From: Chloroflexota bacterium
Lineage (GTDB): Bacteria > Chloroflexota > Anaerolineae > 4572-78
Assembly (NCBI GenBank): GCA_024278725.1
Contig: JAJRSQ010000287.1
Location: 1 to 5,625 of the forward strand
DNA length: 5,625 nt
Direction of reading: 5' to 3'
Every line of letters begins with the position of its first letter. Position 1 is the stretch's first letter. Both the position numbers and the translations under genes were made by a program. This document shows positions 1-5,625 of the stretch, in pieces. The notes beneath the pieces are model-generated. The model ran no database searches. It was not told the origin of the DNA and saw only the letters and a program-made list of their open reading frames with translations.

Positions 1-297
1 AAAACCGTGGAAGGCGTTTTCTCGGCGGGGGAGACGGCGGCGGTGGTGGAAGATTTGGTCACCAGCGGCGGGAGCGTGCTGTCGGCGGTGGAAACTCTGC
101 GCGGCGCGGGGCTGTCGGTGACGGACGTCGCCGTGCTGATTGACCGCGAACAGGGCGGCGCGGCGAACCTCTCGGCGGCGGGGCTGACGCTGCACGCCGC
201 GCTCACCATCACCCAAATTCTGACCGTCCTGCGTGATGCGGGGCGCATCTCCCCCACCGAGTTCGATGCCGTGCGGGCATATTTCCGGCAAAGTTGA
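1..297 (+). CDS. pyrE: Orotate phosphoribosyltransferase, C-terminal part (5' end outside window)
   Basis: This cytosolic enzyme of de novo pyrimidine synthesis transfers phosphoribose from PRPP to orotate, giving OMP. Only the last 98 codons are present; the frame is open from base 1 and ends with TGA at 295-297. The PRPP-binding loop is clear at bases 43-75 (VVEDLVTSGGS: acidic ED pair followed by the T-S-G-G turn). It is followed by LIDREQGG (bases 136-159), which is typical of the UMP-synthase type of OPRT found in eukaryotic UMPS and in bacterial OMP decarboxylase-OPRT fusions. The chain ends normally in a short helix soon after this core. Because OPRT is at the C-terminus here, the missing upstream part could be either the rest of a stand-alone PyrE or an OMP decarboxylase domain (pyrF-pyrE fusion); the window cannot decide. 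It shows no functional link to the downstream genes, which have their own promoter. Confidence 0.92.
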   Translation, partial: KTVEGVFSAGETAAVVEDLVTSGGSVLSAVETLRGAGLSVTDVAVLIDREQGGAANLSAAGLTLHAALTITQILTVLRDAGRISPTEFDAVRAYFRQS

Positions 298-323
298 TGC
301 CCGAAACCCGCCCCAAAAACAAC

Positions 324-351
324 TTGCTTCCGGGCAGATGTCTGCTATACT
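324..351 (+). promoter_or_regulatory. Predicted sigma70 promoter (extended -10) for the BTAD/STAND regulator gene
   Basis: The -35 hexamer TTGCTT (324-329) and the -10 hexamer TATACT (346-351) are separated by 16 bp, and TGC at 343-345 supplies an extended -10 element. Transcription would start near 358. That leaves about 33 nt of leader before ATG 391 but only about 12 nt before TTG 370, which argues for the ATG start. This is one of the best promoter matches in the window, and it lies in the spacer after the pyrE stop, so the regulator is probably transcribed independently. It is a prediction from sequence only. Confidence 0.62.
334..345. repeat. Small near-palindrome inside the promoter spacer (possible operator)
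   Basis: GCAGA-TG-TCTGC has perfect 5-bp arms (334-338 and 341-345) around a 2-bp centre. It sits between the -35 and -10 elements and abuts the -10 hexamer, so a protein bound here would compete with RNA polymerase. Arms this short can arise by chance. No second copy was seen at the promoter at 3880-3888. Confidence 0.3.
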
Positions 352-390
352 AATGCCACCATTACCGTTTTGAAAAACCACAGCGCATCA

Positions 391-3300
391 ATGGCGATTG
401 GTATGAATGGCAAGTTGTATTTGTTTGGCACATTGAAATTGAGTCAATGCGACCCCACCGAGCAGTTTCTCGATGTCGGTTCACCGAAGACGCAAGCATT
501 GCTGGCGTATTGTGCCCTGCACCACGACGAACCCATCGAGCGGCGGCGGCTGGCGTTCATGCTGTGGTCGCGCACCACCGAATCGGCGGCGCGGCGCAAC
601 TTGCGGCAGTACCTCCACCGGGTGCGGCAGGTACTCGCCCCGCTGGGGTTGGATGCGCAGTTGCAGGATGTCAGCGGCAGCCATCTCCTCTTTTCCCCCG
701 GCGATGATTTCCGGATTGATGTGGACGTTTTCCGGCAATGCGTGGAAACGGTCATCGGGCAATTGCCGTCGGCGAAGGTGTTGCCGCCGGAAGCATGGCA
801 AGCCGTTGCGTTGTATCAGGGCGATTTAGTCCCCGCCGTTTACGATGATTGGGTGGAACCGCTGCGCACCCACTGGCGGCAGCAGTTCACCGATTTTTTG
901 CATGCCCTGATTGATTTTTCCCAGCAGCATCACGCCCATGCCGATGCCATTCAGTTGGCGAAACGCCTTTTACAACTCGACCCGCTGCGGGAAAGTTCGC
1001 ACCGGGTGTTGATGGAAAGTTACTACCTCAGCGGCGACCGCGTGGCGGCACTCCAGCAATTTGAGCAGTGCCAGCAACAATTGCGCGCCGAACTGGACGC
1101 CGACCCCATGCCCGAAACCCTCCTGCTGTACCAAAAAATCCGGCAGGGCGAAAAAATCGCGCGGGATGCCGCCCCCAATGCCGCCGTCACCACCTCCCCC
1201 CCGACGATGCCCGCCAAACCGACCGCCTGGCAGACCCTCAAAATTGTGCCCGCCGGCATCGAAACGAACCAACCGCCATTCATCGCCCGCCAAACGGAAA
1301 TCAACCGCATTGACCAAACCTTGCGCCGGATACAGCAAAATCAGGGGCAACTCGTCTTTGTGCATGGCGAAAGCGGCGTGGGAAAAACGCGGCTGGTGCA
1401 GGAATGGCTCACCGCCAATGCCGATTCCATCCGGCTCATCACCGGACAAGCCCGCGAATTTGAAACGATGATCAGCTATCACCCGCTGGTGGACGCGCTG
1501 CAAAACAGCGTCGCCTATCTTTACCCCTTCAGCGCCGACCCCCCGCTGTGGTGGGAAAGCGTGCTGACCATCAATCCCGATTTAGCAACGCTCTCCCCGC
1601 AATTTCAGCCGACATTTCGCGGCGAATTGAACCGCCAACATTTGCTGGAAGGGCTGGGACGCTGTTTCATCAGCATCGCCGAAGCGGAACCGACCCCGCT
1701 GGTCATCTTTCTGGAAGACCTCCATTGGGCGGATGAAGCCACTTGGCAATTTCTGGCGCATATCGGCTGGCGATGCCGGCAATCGCCGTTGATGGTGATT
1801 GGTACATTCCAGCAGGAATATCTTTCCTCCACCGCGCAGAAAATACGGCGGGGCATCCAGCGGCAACTGAAGGAAATGCCGGTCATTGAATTGACCCGTT
1901 TTTCGCCCGAAGAGACCCGCCGCCTCGCCAGTTTTTTGCTCGATGACCCGAATCCGCAGCGTCACCTGCTGAGTCGCCTGTTCCGGGAAACGGAGGGCAA
2001 CCCCTTTTTCATCATCGAAATGGTGGGCGCGTGGTTCAACACGCGGGCAAACGAGAGACGCCGCCGCTCAAAAAAACCGGACATCGTTTCCACCTATTCC
2101 ATGCCCGCCAGCATCAAACTGGTCATTGAAACGCGGCTCAACCGGCTGGACGACGAAAGCCGCGCTCTGCTGGCGATGGCGGCGGCAATCGGACGCACCT
2201 TCAACTATCGGGTGCTCACTGCCGCCAGCAATTTGCCGGAAGAGGACATCATTCGCGTGCTGGAAGTGTGGCTGGCGCAGGGCTTGGTGGTGGAACGCGC
2301 CAACGGCTACGATTTCAGCCACGACAAAATTCGGGAAGTGGCGTATCGGGAATTGAGCCGGGCGCGGCGGCGAATGGTACACCGGCAAATTGCGCTGGCA
2401 CTGGAGCGCGACAACACCATCGGCTTCCACCATCCCGCCGTGCTGGCGCATCATTTCTCCCATTCCGACCAGCCCCAGCGTGCCCTGCCGTATCTCATCG
2501 AAGCGGGGGAAAAAGCGTTGTCCGTGCGCTCGTATGGGGATGCGCGGGAATTTGGCGTGCAGGCGATGCGGTTGCTCCGCGCGGAAGCGGGGCACGGCGA
2601 GCATCACCGGCAGGCGCGGGTTGACCTGAATCTGCAATTGGCGACGGCATACGCTTTCACCGGCGAAATTGACCGCGCGCTCCCCATTTTGCAGGAAGCG
2701 GAGCGACTGGCGATGACCGCCGGCGACGATGTGCGGCTGGGAAAAATATTCCGGCGCAGCGGGCAACTCTTTTGGTTGCGCAATCAGTGCCGTTTGGCGG
2801 AAGATTACGGGCGGCGATTGTTGCGCAATGCCGAAGAACAAAACAATCCCATTTTGTTGCATGCCGCGTTGCGGATGCTGGGACGGGTCGGCATTGCGCT
2901 GGGAACCTATGATGATGCCATCGCCTACCTGTTGCGATATGTAAAATTGGATGACAGCATCAACCCGCCCCCCGATTTGCCCGCCATTTACGGCTATTTG
3001 GCGGTGGCATATGCCCGTGTCGGCGCGTGGCAGCGCGGATTCGATGCCGCCCGTCGGGGCGTTGAACTCGCCGAATCTGCCGGGAACGATTCCGCCATCG
3101 CCATGGCGAAGATGAATCTGGCATTTGTGTATGCGGAACGTCGCCATTGGGCGGGATGTCTGGATGCCGTGCAGCAAATCATCCCCACCTGCACCGACGC
3201 GGTATTTTCATCGTACTGTTTTATGGCGCAGAGTCTGCGCGGGCGAGCGCTGGCGCATCTGGGGCAACCCGCCGAAGGGGCAGCCATCATCCGCAAAACA

Positions 3301-3795
3301 TTACAGCAAGCCGCCGATGCCAATTACCGGCTGTTCACCCACATCTCATATCTCTTTTTGGTGGAAACGCTTGTTTTGGCGAACGAACCCCATCAAGCCC
3401 TGCAAACGCTTGCCCGCGCGGAATCCATCATCGCCGAAGCGGATGACCGGTGGGCAAAAGCCGTCGCCGCGCGATTGCGGGCGGAAGCGTTGGCGCTGAT
3501 GCCCGAACCGGATTGGACGACCGTGGAATCGCAACTGATTGACGCGGCGGGACTGTTGCGCCAAATTCGCGCCCGCCCCGATTTGGCGCGGGTCTACCTC
3601 ATCCTGCGTCGGTTGTATGACCGCGCCGGACAATCGGCGTGGGCGATTGACTGCCATTTTCGCGCCACCACCATTTTTGAAGAACTGGGCATGTTCGATG
3701 AACTCCAGCACGCCCAGGGTGATGCCACCACTGAACGCGGCGATTCCGCCACCATCCCCATTGCCTCTCTGAGAGGACTGGTGCGTCAAGAATAA
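391..3795 (+). CDS. Giant SARP/BTAD-type transcriptional regulator with STAND ATPase and TPR array
   Basis: This is a predicted cytosolic ATP-dependent transcription regulator of about 1134 aa. Residues are counted from ATG 391; TTG 370 and ATG 403 are alternative starts. No start has a clear Shine-Dalgarno, but 391 suits the promoter. Domains in order: OmpR-like winged helix of the SARP type (about 6-100, with the LLAYCALH and RRNLRQYLHRVRQVL signatures); BTAD helical domain (about 110-251, including GDLVP, LDPLRESSHRVLM and ELDADP); a Pro/Ala-rich linker (about 255-292); and an AAA/STAND ATPase (about 297-555). The ATPase has Walker A GESGVGKT at 326-333 (K332), Walker B LVIFLEDLHWAD at 437-448 and TEGNPFF at 534-540. 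A second winged helix follows (about 575-660, with GRTF at 601 and FSHDKIREVAY near 642), then TPR-like helical hairpins (about 680-1110). No C-terminal LuxR HTH is visible, so DNA binding must be N-terminal. In such proteins the TPRs usually sense a ligand or partner and ATP drives oligomerisation. The ligand is unknown. The likely target is the downstream transport operon. Confidence 0.92.
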   Translation: MAIGMNGKLYLFGTLKLSQCDPTEQFLDVGSPKTQALLAYCALHHDEPIERRRLAFMLWSRTTESAARRNLRQYLHRVRQVLAPLGLDAQLQDVSGSHLLFSPGDDFRIDVDVFRQCVETVIGQLPSAKVLPPEAWQAVALYQGDLVPAVYDDWVEPLRTHWRQQFTDFLHALIDFSQQHHAHADAIQLAKRLLQLDPLRESSHRVLMESYYLSGDRVAALQQFEQCQQQLRAELDADPMPETLLLYQKIRQGEKIARDAAPNAAVTTSPPTMPAKPTAWQTLKIVPAGIETNQPPFIARQTEINRIDQTLRRIQQNQGQLVFVHGESGVGKTRLVQEWLTANADSIRLITGQAREFETMISYHPLVDALQNSVAYLYPFSADPPLWWESVLTINPDLATLSPQFQPTFRGELNRQHLLEGLGRCFISIAEAEPTPLVIFLEDLHWADEATWQFLAHIGWRCRQSPLMVIGTFQQEYLSSTAQKIRRGIQRQLKEMPVIELTRFSPEETRRLASFLLDDPNPQRHLLSRLFRETEGNPFFIIEMVGAWFNTRANERRRRSKKPDIVSTYSMPASIKLVIETRLNRLDDESRALLAMAAAIGRTFNYRVLTAASNLPEEDIIRVLEVWLAQGLVVERANGYDFSHDKIREVAYRELSRARRRMVHRQIALALERDNTIGFHHPAVLAHHFSHSDQPQRALPYLIEAGEKALSVRSYGDAREFGVQAMRLLRAEAGHGEHHRQARVDLNLQLATAYAFTGEIDRALPILQEAERLAMTAGDDVRLGKIFRRSGQLFWLRNQCRLAEDYGRRLLRNAEEQNNPILLHAALRMLGRVGIALGTYDDAIAYLLRYVKLDDSINPPPDLPAIYGYLAVAYARVGAWQRGFDAARRGVELAESAGNDSAIAMAKMNLAFVYAERRHWAGCLDAVQQIIPTCTDAVFSSYCFMAQSLRGRALAHLGQPAEGAAIIRKTLQQAADANYRLFTHISYLFLVETLVLANEPHQALQTLARAESIIAEADDRWAKAVAARLRAEALALMPEPDWTTVESQLIDAAGLLRQIRARPDLARVYLILRRLYDRAGQSAWAIDCHFRATTIFEELGMFDELQHAQGDATTERGDSATIPIASLRGLVRQE

Positions 3796-3840
3796 CCGCC
3801 GCACCCAATTCCACATTCCCATTTTCCCCAAAATACATTT

Positions 3841-3875
3841 GCCGTTAACGGATGCAGTAACGCTTTGTTAACGGC
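3841..3875. repeat. Perfect 9-bp inverted repeat upstream of livG
   Basis: GCCGTTAAC (3841-3849) and GTTAACGGC (3867-3875) are exact reverse complements separated by 17 bp. Each arm contains the self-complementary GTTAAC, so the same bases also form an 8-bp direct repeat, GTTAACGG (3844-3851 and 3867-3874, 23 bp apart). The element lies directly upstream of the predicted extended -10 at 3880-3888. It is not followed by a T-tract, so it does not look like an intrinsic terminator. An operator or activator-binding site is more likely. Confidence 0.6.
3845..3874 (+). promoter_or_regulatory. Candidate SARP-type activator site: three TAACG direct repeats in phase with the -10
   Basis: TAACG occurs at 3846-3850, 3858-3862 and 3869-3873, with starts 12 and 11 bp apart, about one DNA turn. 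As heptamers these are TTAACGG (3845-3851), GTAACGC (3857-3863) and TTAACGG (3868-3874). The last heptamer ends 8 bp before the -10 hexamer at 3883. Known SARP regulators such as ActII-ORF4 bind heptameric direct repeats with 11-bp periodicity ending 8 bp from the -10. The gene just upstream encodes a SARP/BTAD protein, so it is the natural candidate binder. The middle repeat matches the other two at 5 of 7 positions. The assignment is inferred from geometry and context. Confidence 0.45.
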
Positions 3876-3879
3876 GAAC

Positions 3880-3888
3880 TGGTATGCT
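3880..3888 (+). promoter_or_regulatory. Predicted extended -10 promoter of the livG/acyl-CoA synthetase operon
   Basis: TGG-TATGCT provides a TGn extended -10 motif followed by a 4-of-6 match to TATAAT at 3883-3888. No good -35 hexamer lies 15-18 bp upstream; that stretch is occupied by the TAACG repeats. A weak -35 with activator repeats in its place is typical of an activator-dependent promoter. Transcription would start near 3895, giving a leader of about 44 nt that is A-rich from 3904 to 3918. Confidence 0.48.
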
Positions 3889-3925
3889 ACCGGTACATCA
3901 TCCCAAAAAGTGAAAAAATTCTGCC

Positions 3926-3932
3926 AAAGGGG
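3926..3932 (+). promoter_or_regulatory. Ribosome binding site of the LivG-like gene
   Basis: AAAGGGG ends 6 nt before ATG 3939 and fixes that start. TGCC (3922-3925) can pair with GGCA (3931-3934), a weak 4-bp stem whose loop holds most of the Shine-Dalgarno. It is probably too weak to control translation by itself. Confidence 0.68.
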
Positions 3933-3938
3933 CAACAG

Positions 3939-4775
3939 ATGACACGTGGAATTACCCATAATCTGAACGGTAGCACGCTGAATCCCGGCGAACGCCAATT
4001 AGTGGTCGAGGACATCCATCTCCATTTTGGAGGGGTTGCCGCCATCAGTGGCGTGGGGCTGGTGGTGAATCAGGGCGAAATTATCTCCATCATCGGACCA
4101 AATGGCGCGGGGAAAACCAGCCTGCTCAATTGCATCAGCGGGTTGTATCACCCGCAGGAAGGGAAAATCACCTTTTTCAATCACGGCAAATCTTATGAAT
4201 TGACCAAGATGCGCCCGAATAAAATTGCCGAAGCGGGCGTGGCGCGGTCATTTCAGAACATTGAATTGTTCAAGCATATGTCGGTGCTGGAAAATCTGAT
4301 GCTGGGGCGGCACATCCACCTGAAAACATCCATTTTCAGCAATGCAATCTATTGGGGCAGAACCCGAAAAGAGGAAATTGCCCACCGGCAATATATTGAA
4401 GACGTGATTGACCTGCTCGAAATTCAAGCCATCCGCAAACAGCCCGTCGGCGCGCTGGCATACGGGTTGCAAAAACGGGTGGAGTTGGGGCGCGCGCTGG
4501 CGTTGCAACCGGCAATATTGGTGATTGACGAGCCGATGGCGGGCATGAACGTGGAGGAAAAGGAAGATATGGCGCGTTTCATTCTGGACGTGAATGAAGA
4601 ACATGGCGTGACCATTCTGCTGATTGAACATGATATGGGCGTGGTGATGGATATTTCCGACCGGGTGGCGGTGCTGGACTTCGGCATGAAAATCGCGGAT
4701 GGTGTGCCCGATGAAATCCAGCGCAACCCGGATGTGTTGCGGGCGTATCTGGGCGATAAGCACGTGGCAATATAG
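3939..4775 (+). CDS. livG: LivG-family ABC transporter ATP-binding protein (branched-chain amino acid/HAAT type)
   Basis: This is a complete 278-aa nucleotide-binding subunit that powers a membrane importer from the cytosolic face. All ABC motifs are present: Walker A GPNGAGKT at residues 53-60, Q-loop RSFQN with Q106, signature LAYGLQKR at 173-180, Walker B ILVIDE at 193-198 with catalytic E198, and H-loop H231 in LLIEHDMGVVMDISDR. The HDMGVVM block and the ending NPDVLRAYLGDK are hallmarks of LivG-type proteins. The length is slightly above the usual 250-260 aa because of an N-terminal extension of about 18 residues. The signature carries Leu where Gln or Asp is usual (LAYGxQ). No permease, LivF or binding-protein gene is in the window; they may follow the ligase. 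The next gene is an acyl-CoA synthetase, so the cargo may be a carboxylic acid rather than an amino acid. ATPase family assignment is very sure, substrate unknown. Confidence 0.93.
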   Translation: MTRGITHNLNGSTLNPGERQLVVEDIHLHFGGVAAISGVGLVVNQGEIISIIGPNGAGKTSLLNCISGLYHPQEGKITFFNHGKSYELTKMRPNKIAEAGVARSFQNIELFKHMSVLENLMLGRHIHLKTSIFSNAIYWGRTRKEEIAHRQYIEDVIDLLEIQAIRKQPVGALAYGLQKRVELGRALALQPAILVIDEPMAGMNVEEKEDMARFILDVNEEHGVTILLIEHDMGVVMDISDRVAVLDFGMKIADGVPDEIQRNPDVLRAYLGDKHVAI

Positions 4776-4815
4776 ATTGAATTTGCAATCAATTTCTGTT
4801 TTACATCGAATATCT

Positions 4816-4820
4816 GGAGG
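4816..4820 (+). promoter_or_regulatory. Ribosome binding site of the acyl-CoA synthetase gene
   Basis: A perfect GGAGG lies 6 nt before ATG 4827 and decides the start. The 51-bp gap after livG has no convincing promoter or terminator, so the two genes are probably co-transcribed. Confidence 0.78.
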
Positions 4821-4826
4821 CGGCAT

Positions 4827-5625
4827 ATGGGCGAAACGTTCCCCCAACTTTTGCTGGAACGGGCAAAAGAGTATGGCAACAAAAAAATAGCCTTGCGGGA
4901 AAAAGAATTCGGTATTTGGCAGCCGGTAACGTGGCAAGAATATATGGAGCATGTCAAATATTTTTGTTTGGGATTGACCAGTTTGGGATTGGAACGCGGA
5001 GATACCATCGCCATTATTGGCGACAATCGCCCGGAATGGCTGTATTCTGAATTGGCGGCGCAATCGGCGGGGGCGAAAAGCATCGGTATCTATCAGGATG
5101 CCATCGTCAAAGAAGCCATCTACATCATTTCCCATGCCGATGTGCGCTTTATTGTGGCGGAAGACCAGGAACAGGTTGATAAAATCCTCGAAATTTGGTC
5201 GGAATTGCCCAGCGTCAAAAAAGTCATCTATTACGACCCCAAAGGCTTGCGCAATTACACCGAAGATTTTCTGATGTATTTTTACGACGTGGAAGCGTTG
5301 GGGCGCGAATATGAAAAAGATTACCCCAACTGGTTTGAAGAGAGCGTCGCGCGCGGCAAAGGCTCCGATTTAGCCATCCTCTCCACCACGTCCGGCACCA
5401 CCGGCAACCCGAAACTGGCGATGCTCACCCACGACAACCTCATCAGCATGGGGCTGAATCTGATGGAAGTTGACCCGATTGAGCCGGACGACGAATTTGT
5501 GAGCTTCCTGCCGCTGGCATGGATTGGTGAGCAGATGATGTCGTTTGCGTGCAGCTTGCAGCGCGGCTTCCCCCTCAACTTCCCGGAAGAACCGGAAACC
5601 GTGCAGGCGAATATCCGCGAGATTG
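4827..5625 (+). CDS. AMP-forming long-chain acyl-CoA synthetase, N-terminal part (3' end outside window)
   Basis: This enzyme would activate a carboxylic acid with ATP to an acyl-adenylate and then load it onto CoA. The first 266 codons are open to the window edge, roughly 40% of a typical 600-650 aa member of the long-chain acyl-CoA synthetase group (FadD15/COG1022-like). Evidence includes the N-terminal block IGDNRPEWLYSELAAQSAG (residues 65-83), the phosphate-binding A3 motif TSGTTGNPK (residues 188-196) followed by LAMLTHDNL, and the A4-like block FLPLAWIGEQ (about 223-232). The residue after the A3 lysine is Leu rather than the usual Gly. There is no signal peptide and no membrane segment. 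It follows livG by 51 bp with a strong ribosome binding site, pointing to coupled uptake and activation. Chain length and substrate class (fatty, aromatic, branched) cannot be read from this part; the C-terminal domain with the catalytic lysine is missing. Confidence 0.92.
   Translation, partial: MGETFPQLLLERAKEYGNKKIALREKEFGIWQPVTWQEYMEHVKYFCLGLTSLGLERGDTIAIIGDNRPEWLYSELAAQSAGAKSIGIYQDAIVKEAIYIISHADVRFIVAEDQEQVDKILEIWSELPSVKKVIYYDPKGLRNYTEDFLMYFYDVEALGREYEKDYPNWFEESVARGKGSDLAILSTTSGTTGNPKLAMLTHDNLISMGLNLMEVDPIEPDDEFVSFLPLAWIGEQMMSFACSLQRGFPLNFPEEPETVQANIREI

Noticed and set aside
298..336. TGCCCG (298-303) and CGGGCA (331-336) as a terminator after pyrE
   Set aside because: The stem is only 6 bp with a 27-nt loop and no following T-tract, and the right arm overlaps the promoter region of the next gene.
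2068..3177. 369-codon open frame on the minus strand inside the regulator gene
   Set aside because: It lies wholly inside a well-supported coding region, its translation shows no recognisable domain, and long antisense frames are expected with this GC-rich codon usage.
3821..3834. ATTTT-CCCC-AAAAT hairpin after the regulator gene as a terminator
   Set aside because: A 5-bp stem of only A-T pairs without a T-tract would not terminate transcription.
4452..4478. Ala instead of Ser in the ABC signature (LAYG rather than LSGG) as an inactivating change
   Set aside because: LAYG is normal in LivG-family proteins, and Walker A, Walker B Glu and the H-loop His are all intact.
4775..4793. GATTG-N6-CAATC (or ATTGA/TCAAT) hairpin between livG and the ligase gene
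   Set aside because: The arms are 5 bp and AT-rich, two alternative pairings compete, and there is no T-tract; it does not support separate transcription units.
4778..4813. Possible promoter in the AT-rich gap before the ligase (TTGAAT or TTGCAA with TTACAT or GAATAT)
   Set aside because: No pair of hexamers has both acceptable sequence and 16-18 bp spacing; AT-richness alone explains the matches.
4248..5135. 295-codon minus-strand open frame across livG and the acyl-CoA synthetase
   Set aside because: It overlaps two clearly recognised genes and the intergenic ribosome binding site, and its His/Gln/Arg-rich translation is typical of the antisense of ABC ATPase coding sequence.

Overview
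The window looks like ordinary chromosomal DNA from a moderately GC-rich bacterium, most plausibly a member of the Chloroflexota (Anaerolineae-like). That placement is an inference from three things: a very long regulator combining SARP-type winged helix, BTAD, STAND ATPase and TPRs; an orotate phosphoribosyltransferase tail of the UMP-synthase type; and a LivG-type ABC ATPase followed directly by a long-chain acyl-CoA synthetase. No sequence search was possible. All four genes lie on the + strand, and no RNA gene, CRISPR array, insertion sequence or prophage feature was seen.

Region by region. Positions 1-297 hold the 3' end of pyrE (or of a pyrF-pyrE fusion), cut by the window edge. Positions 298-390 are a short spacer with a very good extended -10 promoter (TTGCTT, 16 bp, TGC-TATACT) whose spacer carries a small near-palindrome. 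Positions 391-3795 (or from TTG 370) encode a regulator of about 1134 residues: DNA-binding winged helix, BTAD, Walker-type STAND ATPase, a second winged helix and a long TPR array. Positions 3796-3938 are a 143-bp regulatory spacer with a perfect 9-bp inverted repeat, three TAACG direct repeats about one helical turn apart, an extended -10 promoter and a good Shine-Dalgarno. Positions 3939-4775 encode a complete LivG-family ATPase. After a 51-bp gap with a strong GGAGG, positions 4827-5625 encode the N-terminal half of an AMP-forming long-chain acyl-CoA synthetase that runs off the end.

How they may work together. The livG-like gene and the acyl-CoA synthetase look like the first two genes of an uptake-and-activation operon. 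In this arrangement the HAAT-type ABC transporter may import a carboxylic acid (fatty, aromatic or branched-chain) that the ligase converts to its CoA thioester. The large BTAD/STAND protein directly upstream is the obvious candidate regulator. The most interesting signal is in the intergenic region: repeats with 11-12 bp periodicity, the last ending 8 bp before the -10 hexamer, which is the geometry known for SARP-activated promoters. pyrE appears to be an unrelated housekeeping neighbour.
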